This document shows positions 53,376-61,334 of a stretch of 64,000 nucleotides of DNA, in pieces. A model generated the notes under the pieces. The model worked only from the letters and a program-made list of their open reading frames with translations. It did no database searches and was not told the origin of the DNA. The stretch is from JAWLCA01 sp050485905 (GTDB taxonomy: Bacteria; Pseudomonadota; Alphaproteobacteria; Rhodobacterales; Rhodobacteraceae), in contig JBJHCH010000005.1 in NCBI GenBank assembly GCA_050485905.1, positions 1-64,000 of the forward strand. The letters are read 5' to 3'. The position numbers and the translations under genes were made by a program. Numbering within the stretch: the stretch's first letter is position 1; every line of letters begins with the position of its first letter.

Positions 53376-53816
53376 TCAGGCGCTGGCGGGCCAGACGAAA
53401 TCCGGCCGCAGCCCGCTGTACACGGGACGCCCGTCCGAGGGTTCGGGATAGCCTTTCGATTCGTCCCAGAACGCATGGTATGTGGCGTCGGGGAAAGCCC
53501 CGTCGTCATATCCCATGACATTTGGCACAGCGACGCGGATACGCTTCTGCTTGTCGTCCAACATCAGCACCGCGCCGCAATCAGCGCAGATACAAATCTC
53601 CAGCGGGCCATCCGGATTGTCGGCGTTGAAAGGCACACGCTTCATCGTGCCTTCATTCTCGGCCCTCACATCGCCGAAGTTGAAGAAGGCGACATGGGTC
53701 GTATGCTGGCCTGTGACCTTCTTGCAGACGTTGCAATGGCACTCGTGGTTGTCGATCGGTTCGGCTGATGCGCGCACGCGATGATGCTCGCAGCCTCCCT
53801 CATACGGGCTGGACAT
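53376..53816 (-). CDS. GFA (CENP-V type) family protein
   Basis: The 146-residue protein belongs to the glutathione-dependent formaldehyde-activating (GFA)/CENP-V family of small zinc proteins. It has Cys9, then the cluster CHCNVCKKVTG (Cys26, Cys28, Cys31) and a later CICADCGAVL. The usual first CxC is Cys-Glu-His here. ATG 53816 follows AGGAGGAGG. The substrate is unknown; many family members are not GSH-formaldehyde enzymes. It sits inside the spc ribosomal operon, between rpmD and rplO, just after a strong terminator. Confidence 0.9.
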   Translation of the reverse strand: MSSPYEGGCEHHRVRASAEPIDNHECHCNVCKKVTGQHTTHVAFFNFGDVRAENEGTMKRVPFNADNPDGPLEICICADCGAVLMLDDKQKRIRVAVPNVMGYDDGAFPDATYHAFWDESKGYPEPSDGRPVYSGLRPDFVWPASA

Positions 53817-53918
53817 TCTATCCTCCTCCTGACGCCGTGCCGACGTTCCGACACGTCTCTCCATTTCACGTCAGACCGGCGCAGAAATCGACCCGGCAAA
53901 AGGTTGCATGCGCTGGCA

Positions 53919-53956
53919 CAAAAAAGAACGCGCCCCAGAGCAGTCTGGGGCGCGTT
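53919..53956 (-). terminator. Strong intrinsic terminator after rpmD
   Basis: On the minus strand, AACGCGCCCCAGA and TCTGGGGCGCGTT form a perfect 13-bp stem with a four-base loop, directly followed by CTTTTTT. It begins 40 bases after the rpmD stop. It is the best terminator in the window and lies in the middle of what is usually one spc operon. Confidence 0.92.
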
Positions 53957-53996
53957 ACGATTTGATCTTGCGAAATTTTTCGAGTGATCGGCGGCG

Positions 53997-54185
53997 TCAG
54001 CCGCGTTCCTCGATGATCTGCACCAGATGCGGGATCTTCGCAACCATGCCGCGCACGGCCGGAGTGTCCTCCAGCTCGCGGGTGCGGTGCATCTTGTTCA
54101 GACCCAGGCCCTTCAGCGTCTCGCGCTGGATGGCCGGCCGGCGGATGGGAGAGCCCACCTGCTTGACGACGATCGTCTTTGCCAT
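53997..54185 (-). CDS. rpmD: 50S ribosomal protein L30
   Basis: The 62-residue protein reads AKTIVVKQVGSPIRRPAIQR and then LGLNKMHRTRELEDTPAVRGM, the L30 signature. It is 9 bases after rpsE and is the last gene before the intrinsic terminator. Confidence 0.97.
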   Translation of the reverse strand: MAKTIVVKQVGSPIRRPAIQRETLKGLGLNKMHRTRELEDTPAVRGMVAKIPHLVQIIEERG

Positions 54186-54194
54186 GTTGCCCCC

Positions 54195-54761
54195 TTACGC
54201 CTCGACCGTTTCGGCCGTCGCCTCGACTTCGGGCTTGCGCAGGATATCGGCCACCTTCTTGCCGCGACGCTGCGCGACCATCCGGGGGCTTGATTCCAGC
54301 TTAAGGCCGTCCATCGTCGCGCGGATCATGTTGTAGGGGTTCTGGCTGCCCAGCGATTTCGCCACGACATCCTGCAACCCCAGCATTTCGAACACGGCGC
54401 GCATCGGACCGCCGGCGATGATGCCGGTCCCCGGAACGGCAGCGCGCATCACCACGCGACCGGCGCCATGGCGACCCTCGATGTCATGGTGCAGCGTGCG
54501 ACCCTCGCGCAGCGGCACACGGATCATCTGGCGCTTGGCCTGCTCGGTCGCCTTGCGGATCGCCTCGGGCACTTCCTTAGCCTTGCCCTTGCCGAAGCCG
54601 ACGCGGCCGCGCTGGTCACCGACAACGACGAGTGCAGCAAAGCCGAAGCGCTTGCCGCCCTTCACCGTCTTCGACACGCGGTTGATCGCGACAAGACGAT
54701 CGGCGAATTCCGGGCTTTCGTCGCGATCGCGGCGTTCCCGGCGGTTGTCTTCCCTTGCCAT
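54195..54761 (-). CDS. rpsE: 30S ribosomal protein S5
   Basis: S5 takes part in decoding fidelity and mRNA unwinding at the entry site. The 188-residue product has a charged N-terminal extension, the double-stranded RNA-binding block VVGDQRGRVGFGKGKAKEVP and GTGIIAGGPMRAVFEMLG. It lies 10 bases after rplR. Confidence 0.98.
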   Translation of the reverse strand: MAREDNRRERRDRDESPEFADRLVAINRVSKTVKGGKRFGFAALVVVGDQRGRVGFGKGKAKEVPEAIRKATEQAKRQMIRVPLREGRTLHHDIEGRHGAGRVVMRAAVPGTGIIAGGPMRAVFEMLGLQDVVAKSLGSQNPYNMIRATMDGLKLESSPRMVAQRRGKKVADILRKPEVEATAETVEA

Positions 54762-54771
54762 TACCGTCTCC

Positions 54772-55131
54772 TCAGAATTTCAGGCCGCCTTCACGGGCTG
54801 CATCGGCCAGGGCCTTGATGCGTCCGTGAAAGAGGAAACCACCGCGGTCGAAATAGCAGGCTTCGACGCCCGCCTGCTTCGCCCGCTCGGCGATTGCCGT
54901 GCCAACCTTGGCTGCCGCTTCGACGTTGTTCTTGCCGACCACGCCCAGATCCTTCTCCAGGGTGGAGGCGGCGGCGAGCGTCACGCCCTTCACATCGTCG
55001 ATCAGCTGCACGCTGATGTTCTTGTTCGAGCGGTGGACCGACAGGCGCGCACGCCCCTCGTTCACTTCCCGCAGCTTGTTCCGGACGCGCAGGCGGCGCT
55101 TGCGGAACAGATCCCGTTTGGTGTTCGCCAT
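54772..55131 (-). CDS. rplR: 50S ribosomal protein L18
   Basis: L18 binds 5S rRNA in the central protuberance. The 119-residue protein has RLSVHRSNKNISVQLIDD and ends in CYFDRGGFLFHGRIKALADA followed by AREGGLKF. It follows rplF after 11 bases. Confidence 0.98.
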   Translation of the reverse strand: MANTKRDLFRKRRLRVRNKLREVNEGRARLSVHRSNKNISVQLIDDVKGVTLAAASTLEKDLGVVGKNNVEAAAKVGTAIAERAKQAGVEACYFDRGGFLFHGRIKALADAAREGGLKF

Positions 55132-55142
55132 TTTCGCGCCCC

Positions 55143-55676
55143 TTACTTCTTCTTGCCTTCCTTGCGGAAGATGTACTCACCCTTGTAACGGATGCCCTTG
55201 CCCTTGTAGGGCTCGGGCGCACGCCACTCGCGGATGTTCGCTGCGACCTGCCCGACCAGCTGCTGGTCAGAGCCTTCCACCACGATCTCGGTCTGCTTGG
55301 GTGTGGTGATCGTCACGCCTTGCGGCACGTCGAAGTTCACCTCGTGGCTGTAGCCGAGCGACAGCTTCAACACGTTGCCCTGCATCGCAGCACGGTAGCC
55401 GACACCCTGAATCTCCAGCTCCTTGCGGAAGCCTTCCGATACGCCGGTGGCGAGGTTCGCCACCATGGTGCGGCTCATGCCCCACTGAGCCCGCGCGCGC
55501 TTGGACGTACCGCGCGGCGTCACCGTGATGGTATTGCCGTCCAGCGCGATGGTCACGTCGTCGGTCGCGGTGAAGCTGCGGGTGCCCTTCGGCCCCTTCA
55601 CCTCGATCGTCTGCCCCGAGACGGAGGCGGTCACCCCCTTGGGCAGCTCGACCGGTTTCTTGCCAATACGAGACAT
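55143..55676 (-). CDS. rplF: 50S ribosomal protein L6
   Basis: L6 stabilises the sarcin–ricin region near the factor site. The 177-residue product begins MSRIGKKPVELPKGV and ends with PEPYKGKGIRYKGEYIFRKE and a Gly-Lys tail. The start at ATG 55676 gives the family's normal length; the longer frame upstream has no support. Confidence 0.98.
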   Translation of the reverse strand: MSRIGKKPVELPKGVTASVSGQTIEVKGPKGTRSFTATDDVTIALDGNTITVTPRGTSKRARAQWGMSRTMVANLATGVSEGFRKELEIQGVGYRAAMQGNVLKLSLGYSHEVNFDVPQGVTITTPKQTEIVVEGSDQQLVGQVAANIREWRAPEPYKGKGIRYKGEYIFRKEGKKK

Positions 55677-55686
55677 CCCACCCTCC

Positions 55687-56085
55687 TCAGAATACGGTGC
55701 AGAGCACTTCGCCGCCGACATTGGCGGACCGTGCTGCTGCATCCGACATGACGCCCTTGGGCGTCGAGACGATCGAGACGCCAAGCCCGTTGCGCACGCT
55801 CGGCAGGTCGTTGGTGCCGGCATAGACGCGGCGGCCCGGCTTGGAGACGCGCTTGATCTCACGGATCACCGGCGTGCCTTCATAGTACTTCAGGCTGATC
55901 TCCAGCGCCGGGTGGCCGTCGGCCCCCGTCACCTTCTCGTATCCGCGGATGTAGCCCTCGGTCGCCAGCACATCCAGCACCCAGGCGCGCAGCTTCGACG
56001 CCGGCGTCACCACCGTCGACTTGCCGCGCATCTGCGCGTTGCGGATGCGGGTCAGCATATCGCCCAGAGGATCGTTCATTGCCAT
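55687..56085 (-). CDS. rpsH: 30S ribosomal protein S8
   Basis: S8 organises the central domain of 16S rRNA and represses the spc operon in E. coli. The 132-residue protein reads NDPLGDMLTRIRNAQMRGK near the start and has the C-terminal GLGVSIVSTPKGVMSDAAAR. ATG 56085 follows AAGGAGG at seven bases. Confidence 0.98.
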   Translation of the reverse strand: MAMNDPLGDMLTRIRNAQMRGKSTVVTPASKLRAWVLDVLATEGYIRGYEKVTGADGHPALEISLKYYEGTPVIREIKRVSKPGRRVYAGTNDLPSVRNGLGVSIVSTPKGVMSDAAARSANVGGEVLCTVF

Positions 56086-56097
56086 GATGCGTCCTCC

Positions 56098-56403
56098 TTA
56101 CCAGCTAGACTTGACCATGCCGGGGATCTGGCCGAACGAGGCCAGATCGCGCAGCATGATGCGCGACAGTTTCAGCTTGCGATAATAGGCGTGCGGACGG
56201 CCCGTCAGTTCGCAGCGGTTGTGAAGCCGCGTCGGCGAGGAATTCCGCGGCAGTTCGGCCAGCTTCAGCCGGGCCTTGAACCGCTCTTCCATCGGCTTCG
56301 CCTCGTCATTCGCGATCTCTTTCAGCGCGGCCCGCTTGGCGGCATACTTCTTCACCAGGCGCTGACGCTTCTTCTCGCGTTCGACCATCGATACTTTTGC
56401 CAT
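56098..56403 (-). CDS. rpsN: 30S ribosomal protein S14
   Basis: The 101-residue product is the long, zinc-free form of S14: no CxxC pair is present. It has RCELTGRPHAYYRKLKLSR and ends ASFGQIPGMVKSSW. It lies 18 bases after rplE. Confidence 0.98.
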   Translation of the reverse strand: MAKVSMVEREKKRQRLVKKYAAKRAALKEIANDEAKPMEERFKARLKLAELPRNSSPTRLHNRCELTGRPHAYYRKLKLSRIMLRDLASFGQIPGMVKSSW

Positions 56404-56421
56404 GAGTCCTTCCTCCCGCGA

Positions 56422-56982
56422 TCAGTTGGCGAAGGGCATGTTGAAATGCTTCAACAGCGCCTTGGCTTCCGCGTCGGTTTTCGCGGTGGTGCAAATGATG
56501 ATGTCCATGCCCCAGACCTCGTCGATCTTGTCGTAATTGATCTCGGGGAAGACGATGTGCTCCTTCAGGCCCATCGCGTAGTTGCCGCGCCCGTCAAAAG
56601 ATGTGGGCTTCACGCCGCGGAAGTCGCGGACGCGCGGCAGCGCGATGGTGACCAGCCGGTCGAGGAATTCGTACATCCGATCGCCGCGCAGCGTGACCTT
56701 GACGCCCAGCGGCATCTCTTCACGCACACGGAAGCCGGCGATGGACTTCTTCGCCTTGGTGATCACGGCCTTCTGGCCGGCGATCGCGGTCAGGTCTTCG
56801 TGGGCCGACTTGACCTTCTTGGAGTCCTTCACGGCCTCGCCGATACCCATGTTCAGCACGATCTTGTCGAGCTTCGGGATCATCATGTCGTTGCCGTAGC
56901 CGAATTCTTCCTTCAGCGCGGCGCGCACGGCATCGCGGTAATGGGTCTTCAGCCGCGGGGTGTAGTTGGCGGTGTCGAGCAT
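56422..56982 (-). CDS. rplE: 50S ribosomal protein L5
   Basis: L5 binds 5S rRNA and bridges to S13. The 186-residue protein has the conserved block MIPKLDKIVLNMGIGEAVKD and AGQKAVITKAKKSIAGFRVR, ending in GMDIIICTTAKTDAEAKALL. Its start codon overlaps the rplX stop by one base. Confidence 0.98.
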   Translation of the reverse strand: MLDTANYTPRLKTHYRDAVRAALKEEFGYGNDMMIPKLDKIVLNMGIGEAVKDSKKVKSAHEDLTAIAGQKAVITKAKKSIAGFRVREEMPLGVKVTLRGDRMYEFLDRLVTIALPRVRDFRGVKPTSFDGRGNYAMGLKEHIVFPEINYDKIDEVWGMDIIICTTAKTDAEAKALLKHFNMPFAN

Positions 56983-57287
56983 CAGATCGCCTCCCCGGTG
57001 GATTTGGCGAAACGGACCTTCACGCCGTCCTCGACGCGGAAGCCCACACGGGTCGCCTTGCCGTTGCCGTCCAGGATCGCCAGGTTCGACAGGTCGATCG
57101 GCATCGCCTGCGGGATGCGCCCGCCCTGGGACGTTGCGCTTTGCTTGGTGTGGCGGATGGCGATGTTGATGCCATCGACCACGGCCTTGTTGTCCTTGGG
57201 CATGACACGGGTGATCTCACCCTGCTTGCCCTTGTCCTTGCCAGCCAGCACGACGACCTTGTCGCCCTTTTTAAGCTTCGCAGCCAT
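56982..57287 (-). CDS. rplX: 50S ribosomal protein L24
   Basis: L24 starts assembly of the large subunit. The 101-residue protein carries the KOW motif KKGDKVVVLAGKDKGKQGEI. Its stop and start each share one base with rplE and rplN, so the three genes are translationally coupled. Confidence 0.97.
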   Translation of the reverse strand: MAAKLKKGDKVVVLAGKDKGKQGEITRVMPKDNKAVVDGINIAIRHTKQSATSQGGRIPQAMPIDLSNLAILDGNGKATRVGFRVEDGVKVRFAKSTGEAI

Positions 57288-57655
57288 CAGAGCACCTCCG
57301 GCGCCAGCGAGATGATTTTCATGAAGTTCTTCGCGCGCAGCTCACGCACAACCGGACCGAAGATACGGGTGCCGACCGGTTCGCCCTGGTTGTTCAGGAT
57401 GACGGCGGCGTTGCGGTCGAAGCGGATGGCGGTGCCGTCTTCACGGCGAACTTCCTTGGCGGTGCGCACGACGACGGCCTTGCGCACGTCGCCCTTCTTC
57501 ACGCGGCCGCGCGGAATTGCTTCCTTGACCGACACCACGATGATGTCGCCCACGGATGCGTAGCGGCGATGCGAGCCGCCCAGAACCTTGATGCACTGAA
57601 CCCGGCGTGCGCCGGAATTGTCAGCGACATCCAGATTGGTCTGCATCTGGATCAT
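57287..57655 (-). CDS. rplN: 50S ribosomal protein L14
   Basis: L14 lies at the subunit interface. The 122-residue protein reads MIQMQTNLDVADNSGARRVQ and has GDVRKAVVVRTAKEVRREDG and RIFGPVVRELR. It follows rpsQ after 59 bases. Confidence 0.98.
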   Translation of the reverse strand: MIQMQTNLDVADNSGARRVQCIKVLGGSHRRYASVGDIIVVSVKEAIPRGRVKKGDVRKAVVVRTAKEVRREDGTAIRFDRNAAVILNNQGEPVGTRIFGPVVRELRAKNFMKIISLAPEVL

Positions 57656-57714
57656 TGTCAGTCTCCCGACCTTTGGGAACGAGTCCCAGGGTTTCGATCA
57701 GACTGGAAGGGGTA

Positions 57715-57966
57715 TCAGGCCTGCGCCGCAGCGTCAGTCTCGGGCACCACCGTCCAGCGTTTCGTCTTCGAGATCGGGGCACATTCCACGATGCGGACCG
57801 TGTCGCCGACCTTGAACTGGTTGTTTTCGTCATGGGCCCGGTATTTCTTTGACTTCCGGACTGTCTTTTGCAGCAGCGGGTGCTTGAAGCGCCGTTCGAC
57901 CAGAACCGTGACGGTCTGGGCGTTCTGGTCGCTCGTCACCGTGCCTTGCAGGATGCGTCTGGGCAT
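57715..57966 (-). CDS. rpsQ: 30S ribosomal protein S17
   Basis: S17 is a primary binder of the 16S 5' domain. The 83-residue product has the S17 blocks LQGTVTSDQNAQTVTVLVER and GDTVRIVECAPISKTKRW. It lies 12 bases after rpmC. Confidence 0.97.
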   Translation of the reverse strand: MPRRILQGTVTSDQNAQTVTVLVERRFKHPLLQKTVRKSKKYRAHDENNQFKVGDTVRIVECAPISKTKRWTVVPETDAAAQA

Positions 57967-57978
57967 GTGTCTCGCTCC

Positions 57979-58188
57979 TTACTTCGCCGCCGCGTCGCGG
58001 GCTTTTTCGTTCAGCACCGTTTTCACGCGGGCCACATCGCGGCGCACGTTGCGCATCCGCGCAGTATTCTCAAGCTGAGAGGTCGCCTGCTGGAAGCGCA
58101 GGTTGAAGGCCTCTTTCTTGAGCGCCAGCAGCTGGTCGCGCAGCTGGTCCGGCGTCTTGTCTCTCAGTTCCTGGGCGTTCATCGCCAC
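57979..58188 (-). CDS. rpmC: 50S ribosomal protein L29
   Basis: L29 sits at the exit tunnel, where trigger factor and SRP dock. The 69-residue helical protein contains LLALKKEAFNLRFQQATSQL and VRRDVARVKTVL. The start (MAMNAQEL) is chosen as the first ATG after a ribosome site; the second ATG is also possible. Confidence 0.96.
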   Translation of the reverse strand: MAMNAQELRDKTPDQLRDQLLALKKEAFNLRFQQATSQLENTARMRNVRRDVARVKTVLNEKARDAAAK

Positions 58189-58242
58189 ATCCTCTCATCA
58201 GAAGTCGGAAGGCACGCCCCCCGCTTTTCCAACAAACAACCA

Positions 58243-58268
58243 GACCCCCAACCTGTCGGGCGGGGGTC
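58243..58268 (-). other. Hairpin between rplP and rpmC
   Basis: GACCCCC and GGGGGTC form a 7-bp stem around a 12-base loop, followed on the minus strand by a T/G-rich stretch (TGGTTGTTTGTTGG). It may be a weak attenuator within the operon. Confidence 0.4.
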
Positions 58269-58279
58269 CGGCGAAATTC

Positions 58280-58693
58280 CTACCAGTCCTCGCGGACGAC
58301 GACGCGCGTCTTGATCGGCAGCTTCATCGCTGCGAGGCGGAGCGCCTCCCTTGCCACAGAGTCGCCCACGCCGTCAATCTCGAACATAACCCGGCCAGGC
58401 TTGATCTTGGCGGCCCAGAAGTCCACCGAACCCTTGCCCTTGCCCATCCGTACCTCGGTAGGCTTGGAGGTCACCGGCACGTCTGGGAAAATACGGATCC
58501 AGACACGGCCCTGACGTTTCATGTGACGCGTCATGGCGCGGCGCGCGGCCTCGATCTGGCGCGCGGTGATCCGCTCTGGCTCGGTCGCCTTCAGGCCGTA
58601 GGTGCCGAAGTTCAGGTCGAACCCGCCCTTCGCCTCACCGTGGATCCGGCCTTTGTGCTGTTTGCGGAACTTGGTCCGTTTCGGTTGCAGCAT
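58280..58693 (-). CDS. rplP: 50S ribosomal protein L16
   Basis: L16 helps build the A-site and the central protuberance. The 137-residue protein begins MLQPKRTKFRKQHKGRIHG and has RVWIRIFPDVPVTSKPTEVR and MGKGKGSVDFWAAKI. It follows rpsC after 21 bases. Confidence 0.98.
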   Translation of the reverse strand: MLQPKRTKFRKQHKGRIHGEAKGGFDLNFGTYGLKATEPERITARQIEAARRAMTRHMKRQGRVWIRIFPDVPVTSKPTEVRMGKGKGSVDFWAAKIKPGRVMFEIDGVGDSVAREALRLAAMKLPIKTRVVVREDW

Positions 58694-58714
58694 CTTTCTT
58701 CTCCTTGCCCCGGA

Positions 58715-59416
58715 TCAGCGGCGCGGCGGCCGGCCGGCCGGGCCGTCTGCGGCCTCGGTCGCGCGGCGGTCGCGGGCCTGCGGATCATGCTCCAGAATCT
58801 CACCCTTGAAGATCCAGACCTTGACCCCGATGATGCCGTAGGCGGTCTTTGCCTCGGCTACGGCATAGTCGATGTCGGCGCGCAGCGTGTGCAGCGGCAC
58901 ACGGCCCTCGCGGTACCATTCGGTCCGCGCGATCTCGGCTCCACCGAGCCGTCCTGCCACGTTAACCCGGATGCCAAGGGCGCCCATGCGCATCGCATTC
59001 TGCACGGACCGCTTCATTGCACGGCGGAAGGAAACCCGGCGCTCAAGCTGCTGGGCGATGGATTCCGCAACCAGTTGCGCATCCAGTTCGGGCTTGCGCA
59101 CCTCGACGATGTTGAGGTGAAGCTCCGACTTGGTGAAGTTCGCCAGCTTCTTGCGCAGACCTTCGATGTCTGCGCCCTTCTTGCCGATGATGACGCCCGG
59201 GCGCGCGGTGTGGATCGTGACGCGGCACTTCTTGTGCGGACGCTCGATGATCACGCGGCTAACGCCGGCCTGCTTGCACTCTTCCTTGATGAACTCGCGC
59301 ATCTTGAGGTCTTCAAGAAGCAGGTTTCCGTATTCCTTGCCATCGGCGAACCAGCGGCTGTCCCAGGTGCGGTTGACCTGGACGCGCATCCCGATGGGAT
59401 TGACTTTCTGACCCAT
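58715..59416 (-). CDS. rpsC: 30S ribosomal protein S3
   Basis: S3 lines the mRNA entry tunnel. The 233-residue protein has MGQKVNPIGMRVQVNRTWDS at the start, the KH-domain GxxG in PGVIIGKKGADIEGL and the C-terminal AEAKTAYGIIGVKVWIFKGE. A Pro/Arg-rich tail follows. Its ATG at 59416 shares a base with the rplV stop; a longer upstream frame is not used. Confidence 0.98.
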   Translation of the reverse strand: MGQKVNPIGMRVQVNRTWDSRWFADGKEYGNLLLEDLKMREFIKEECKQAGVSRVIIERPHKKCRVTIHTARPGVIIGKKGADIEGLRKKLANFTKSELHLNIVEVRKPELDAQLVAESIAQQLERRVSFRRAMKRSVQNAMRMGALGIRVNVAGRLGGAEIARTEWYREGRVPLHTLRADIDYAVAEAKTAYGIIGVKVWIFKGEILEHDPQARDRRATEAADGPAGRPPRR

Positions 59417-59796
59417 TACGCCCGCTCCTCGACCTGACGAACCTTGATGGTGAGTTCCGAAAACGGCTTCATGATCTTGCCGAACCGACCGCGCGCCCGC
59501 GGACGGCCGCGCTTCATCACCAGGTTCTTGCCAACGAAAGCCTCGGCCACGACCAGATCGTCCACGTCCAGGCCGTGGTTGTTCTCGGCGTTTGCGATGG
59601 CCGACTGAAGGCATTTCTTCACGTCGCCAGCGATACGCTTTTTCGAGAAGGTCAGGTCGGCCAGCGCCTTCTCAACCTTCTTGCCGCGGATCAGGGCAGC
59701 CACGAGATTCAGCTTCTGCGGAGACGTGCGCAGCATGCGCGACTTCGCCATCGCCTCGTTGTCGGCCACGCGGCGCGGATTCTGTTCCTTACCCAT
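59416..59796 (-). CDS. rplV: 50S ribosomal protein L22
   Basis: L22 extends a loop into the exit tunnel, a site linked to macrolide resistance and stalling. The 126-residue product has SPQKLNLVAALIRGKKVEKA and the loop region MKRGRPRARGRFGKIMKPFS. Overlaps rpsC by one base. Confidence 0.98.
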   Translation of the reverse strand: MGKEQNPRRVADNEAMAKSRMLRTSPQKLNLVAALIRGKKVEKALADLTFSKKRIAGDVKKCLQSAIANAENNHGLDVDDLVVAEAFVGKNLVMKRGRPRARGRFGKIMKPFSELTIKVRQVEERA

Positions 59797-59801
59797 GACG
59801 C

Positions 59802-60080
59802 TTACTTCCTCTTGGCTTTCTTGTCGGCGGCGTGACCGTAGTAGGTCCGCGTCGGCGAATATTCCCCGAACTTCTGGCCGATCATGTCCTCGGTCACGTT
59901 GACCGGGATGTGCTTGTGCCCGTTGTAGACGCCGAAGGTCAGCCCCACGAACTGCGGCAGGATGGTGGAGCGGCGCGACCAGATCTTGATGACCTCGTTG
60001 CGGCCCGACTCACGCGATTTCTCGGCCTTCTTGAGCACGTAGGCGTCAACGAACGGGCCCTTCCAAACAGAACGTCCCAT
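59802..60080 (-). CDS. rpsS: 30S ribosomal protein S19
   Basis: S19 binds the head of the 30S subunit with S13. The 92-residue protein reads MGRSVWKGPFVDAYVLKK and has RRSTILPQFVGLTFGVYNGH and GEYSPTRTYYGHAADKK. It lies 3 bases after rplB. Confidence 0.98.
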   Translation of the reverse strand: MGRSVWKGPFVDAYVLKKAEKSRESGRNEVIKIWSRRSTILPQFVGLTFGVYNGHKHIPVNVTEDMIGQKFGEYSPTRTYYGHAADKKAKRK

Positions 60081-60083
60081 GGA

Positions 60084-60923
60084 TCAGCGCCCCTTCTTCT
60101 TCGCGTGCCGCGAGCGGATGATAAGCTTGTCCGTCGCCTTGTTGCTCCGCGTCTTCTTGCCCTTGGTGTCCTTGCCCCAAGGCGTGACCGGCGTCCGGCC
60201 GCCCGAGGTGCGGCCTTCACCGCCACCGTGCGGGTGGTCGATCGGGTTCATGGCGACGCCGCGAACCGACGGGCGGATACCGAAGTGGCGGTTGCGCCCG
60301 GCCTTGCCCAGGTTCTGGTTCGAATGGTCGGCATTGGACACCGCGCCGATGGTCGCCATGCATTCCTGACGGACCATGCGAAGCTCGCCCGACGACAGAC
60401 GGATCTGTGCGTAGCCGCCATCGCGGCCGACGAACTGCGCATAGGTGCCCGCGGCACGCGCAAGCTGGCCGCCCTTGCCGGGCTTCAACTCCACATTGTG
60501 CACGATCGTGCCCAGCGGCATGCCGGAAAACGGCATCGCGTTGCCCGGCTTAACGTCGGTCTTGGCACCGGACACAACACTGTCGCCCACGGCGAGGCGC
60601 TGCGGAGCCAAAATGTAGGCCTGCTCGCCATCTTCATACTTGATCAGCGCGATGAACGCGGTGCGGTTGGGATCGTATTCGATCCGCTCCACCGTCGCCG
60701 GGGCATCGAACTTGGTGCGCTTGAAATCGACGATGCGATAGAGGCGCTTCGCCCCGCCGCCCTTGCGGCGCATCGTGATCCGTCCGGTGTTGTTCCGGCC
60801 ACCCTTCTTGCTCAGACCCTCTGTCAGGGACTTTACCGGGCGACCTTTCCAAAGCTCCGAACGGTCGATCAGCACCAGCCCGCGCTGGCCAGGCGTCGTC
60901 GGCTTGTACGACTTGAGTGCCAT
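60084..60923 (-). CDS. rplB: 50S ribosomal protein L2
   Basis: L2 is a core protein near the peptidyl-transferase centre. The 279-residue product starts MALKSYKPTTPGQRGLVLID and has the conserved His-containing block GVAMNPIDHPHGGGEGRT, where the His is important for activity. It ends in a basic tail. It follows rplW after a 114-base gap that holds a GC-rich hairpin. Confidence 0.98.
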   Translation of the reverse strand: MALKSYKPTTPGQRGLVLIDRSELWKGRPVKSLTEGLSKKGGRNNTGRITMRRKGGGAKRLYRIVDFKRTKFDAPATVERIEYDPNRTAFIALIKYEDGEQAYILAPQRLAVGDSVVSGAKTDVKPGNAMPFSGMPLGTIVHNVELKPGKGGQLARAAGTYAQFVGRDGGYAQIRLSSGELRMVRQECMATIGAVSNADHSNQNLGKAGRNRHFGIRPSVRGVAMNPIDHPHGGGEGRTSGGRTPVTPWGKDTKGKKTRSNKATDKLIIRSRHAKKKGR

Positions 60924-60997
60924 GCTTCCTGTCTTCCGTCAGCTCTGGACCAAAGGTCCGTTTCATTCCGGGCGTCGCCGCCCCCTTCAAAACTCAA

Positions 60998-61019
60998 CGG
61001 CCCCGGATGTCCGGGGCCG
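60998..61019 (-). other. GC-rich inverted repeat between rplW and rplB
   Basis: CGGCCCCGGA and TCCGGGGCCG are exact complements with a two-base centre, followed on the minus strand by TTGAGTTTTG. It may be an attenuator or RNA-processing signal inside the S10 operon. Confidence 0.5.
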
Positions 61020-61037
61020 AGGATTCGGCGCCTTCTA

Positions 61038-61334
61038 TCAAAGCCCCGTGGTGACGTCGATAGCGTTGCCTTCTTCCAGCGTCACATAGGCTTTCTTCAC
61101 GTCGCTGCGCACGCCGGGGCGGCCGCGGAAACGCTTGGTCTTGCCCTTGGTGATGGTGGTGTTCACCGCCTTCACCTTGACGCCGAACAGCGCCTCGACC
61201 GCTTCCTTGATCTGCGGCTTGTTCGCATCCATCGCCACCTGGAATACGACAGCATTGGCCTCGGACGCCATGGTCGCCTTCTCGGTGATGATCGGCTTAC
61301 GCACGATATCGTAATGCTCGGGCTTCACGCTCAT
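61038..61334 (-). CDS. rplW: 50S ribosomal protein L23
   Basis: L23 is the tunnel-exit docking point for trigger factor and SRP. The 98-residue protein has IVRKPIITEKATMASEANAV and VNTTITKGKTKRFRGRPGVR. It overlaps the end of rplD by four bases. Confidence 0.97.
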   Translation of the reverse strand: MSVKPEHYDIVRKPIITEKATMASEANAVVFQVAMDANKPQIKEAVEALFGVKVKAVNTTITKGKTKRFRGRPGVRSDVKKAYVTLEEGNAIDVTTGL

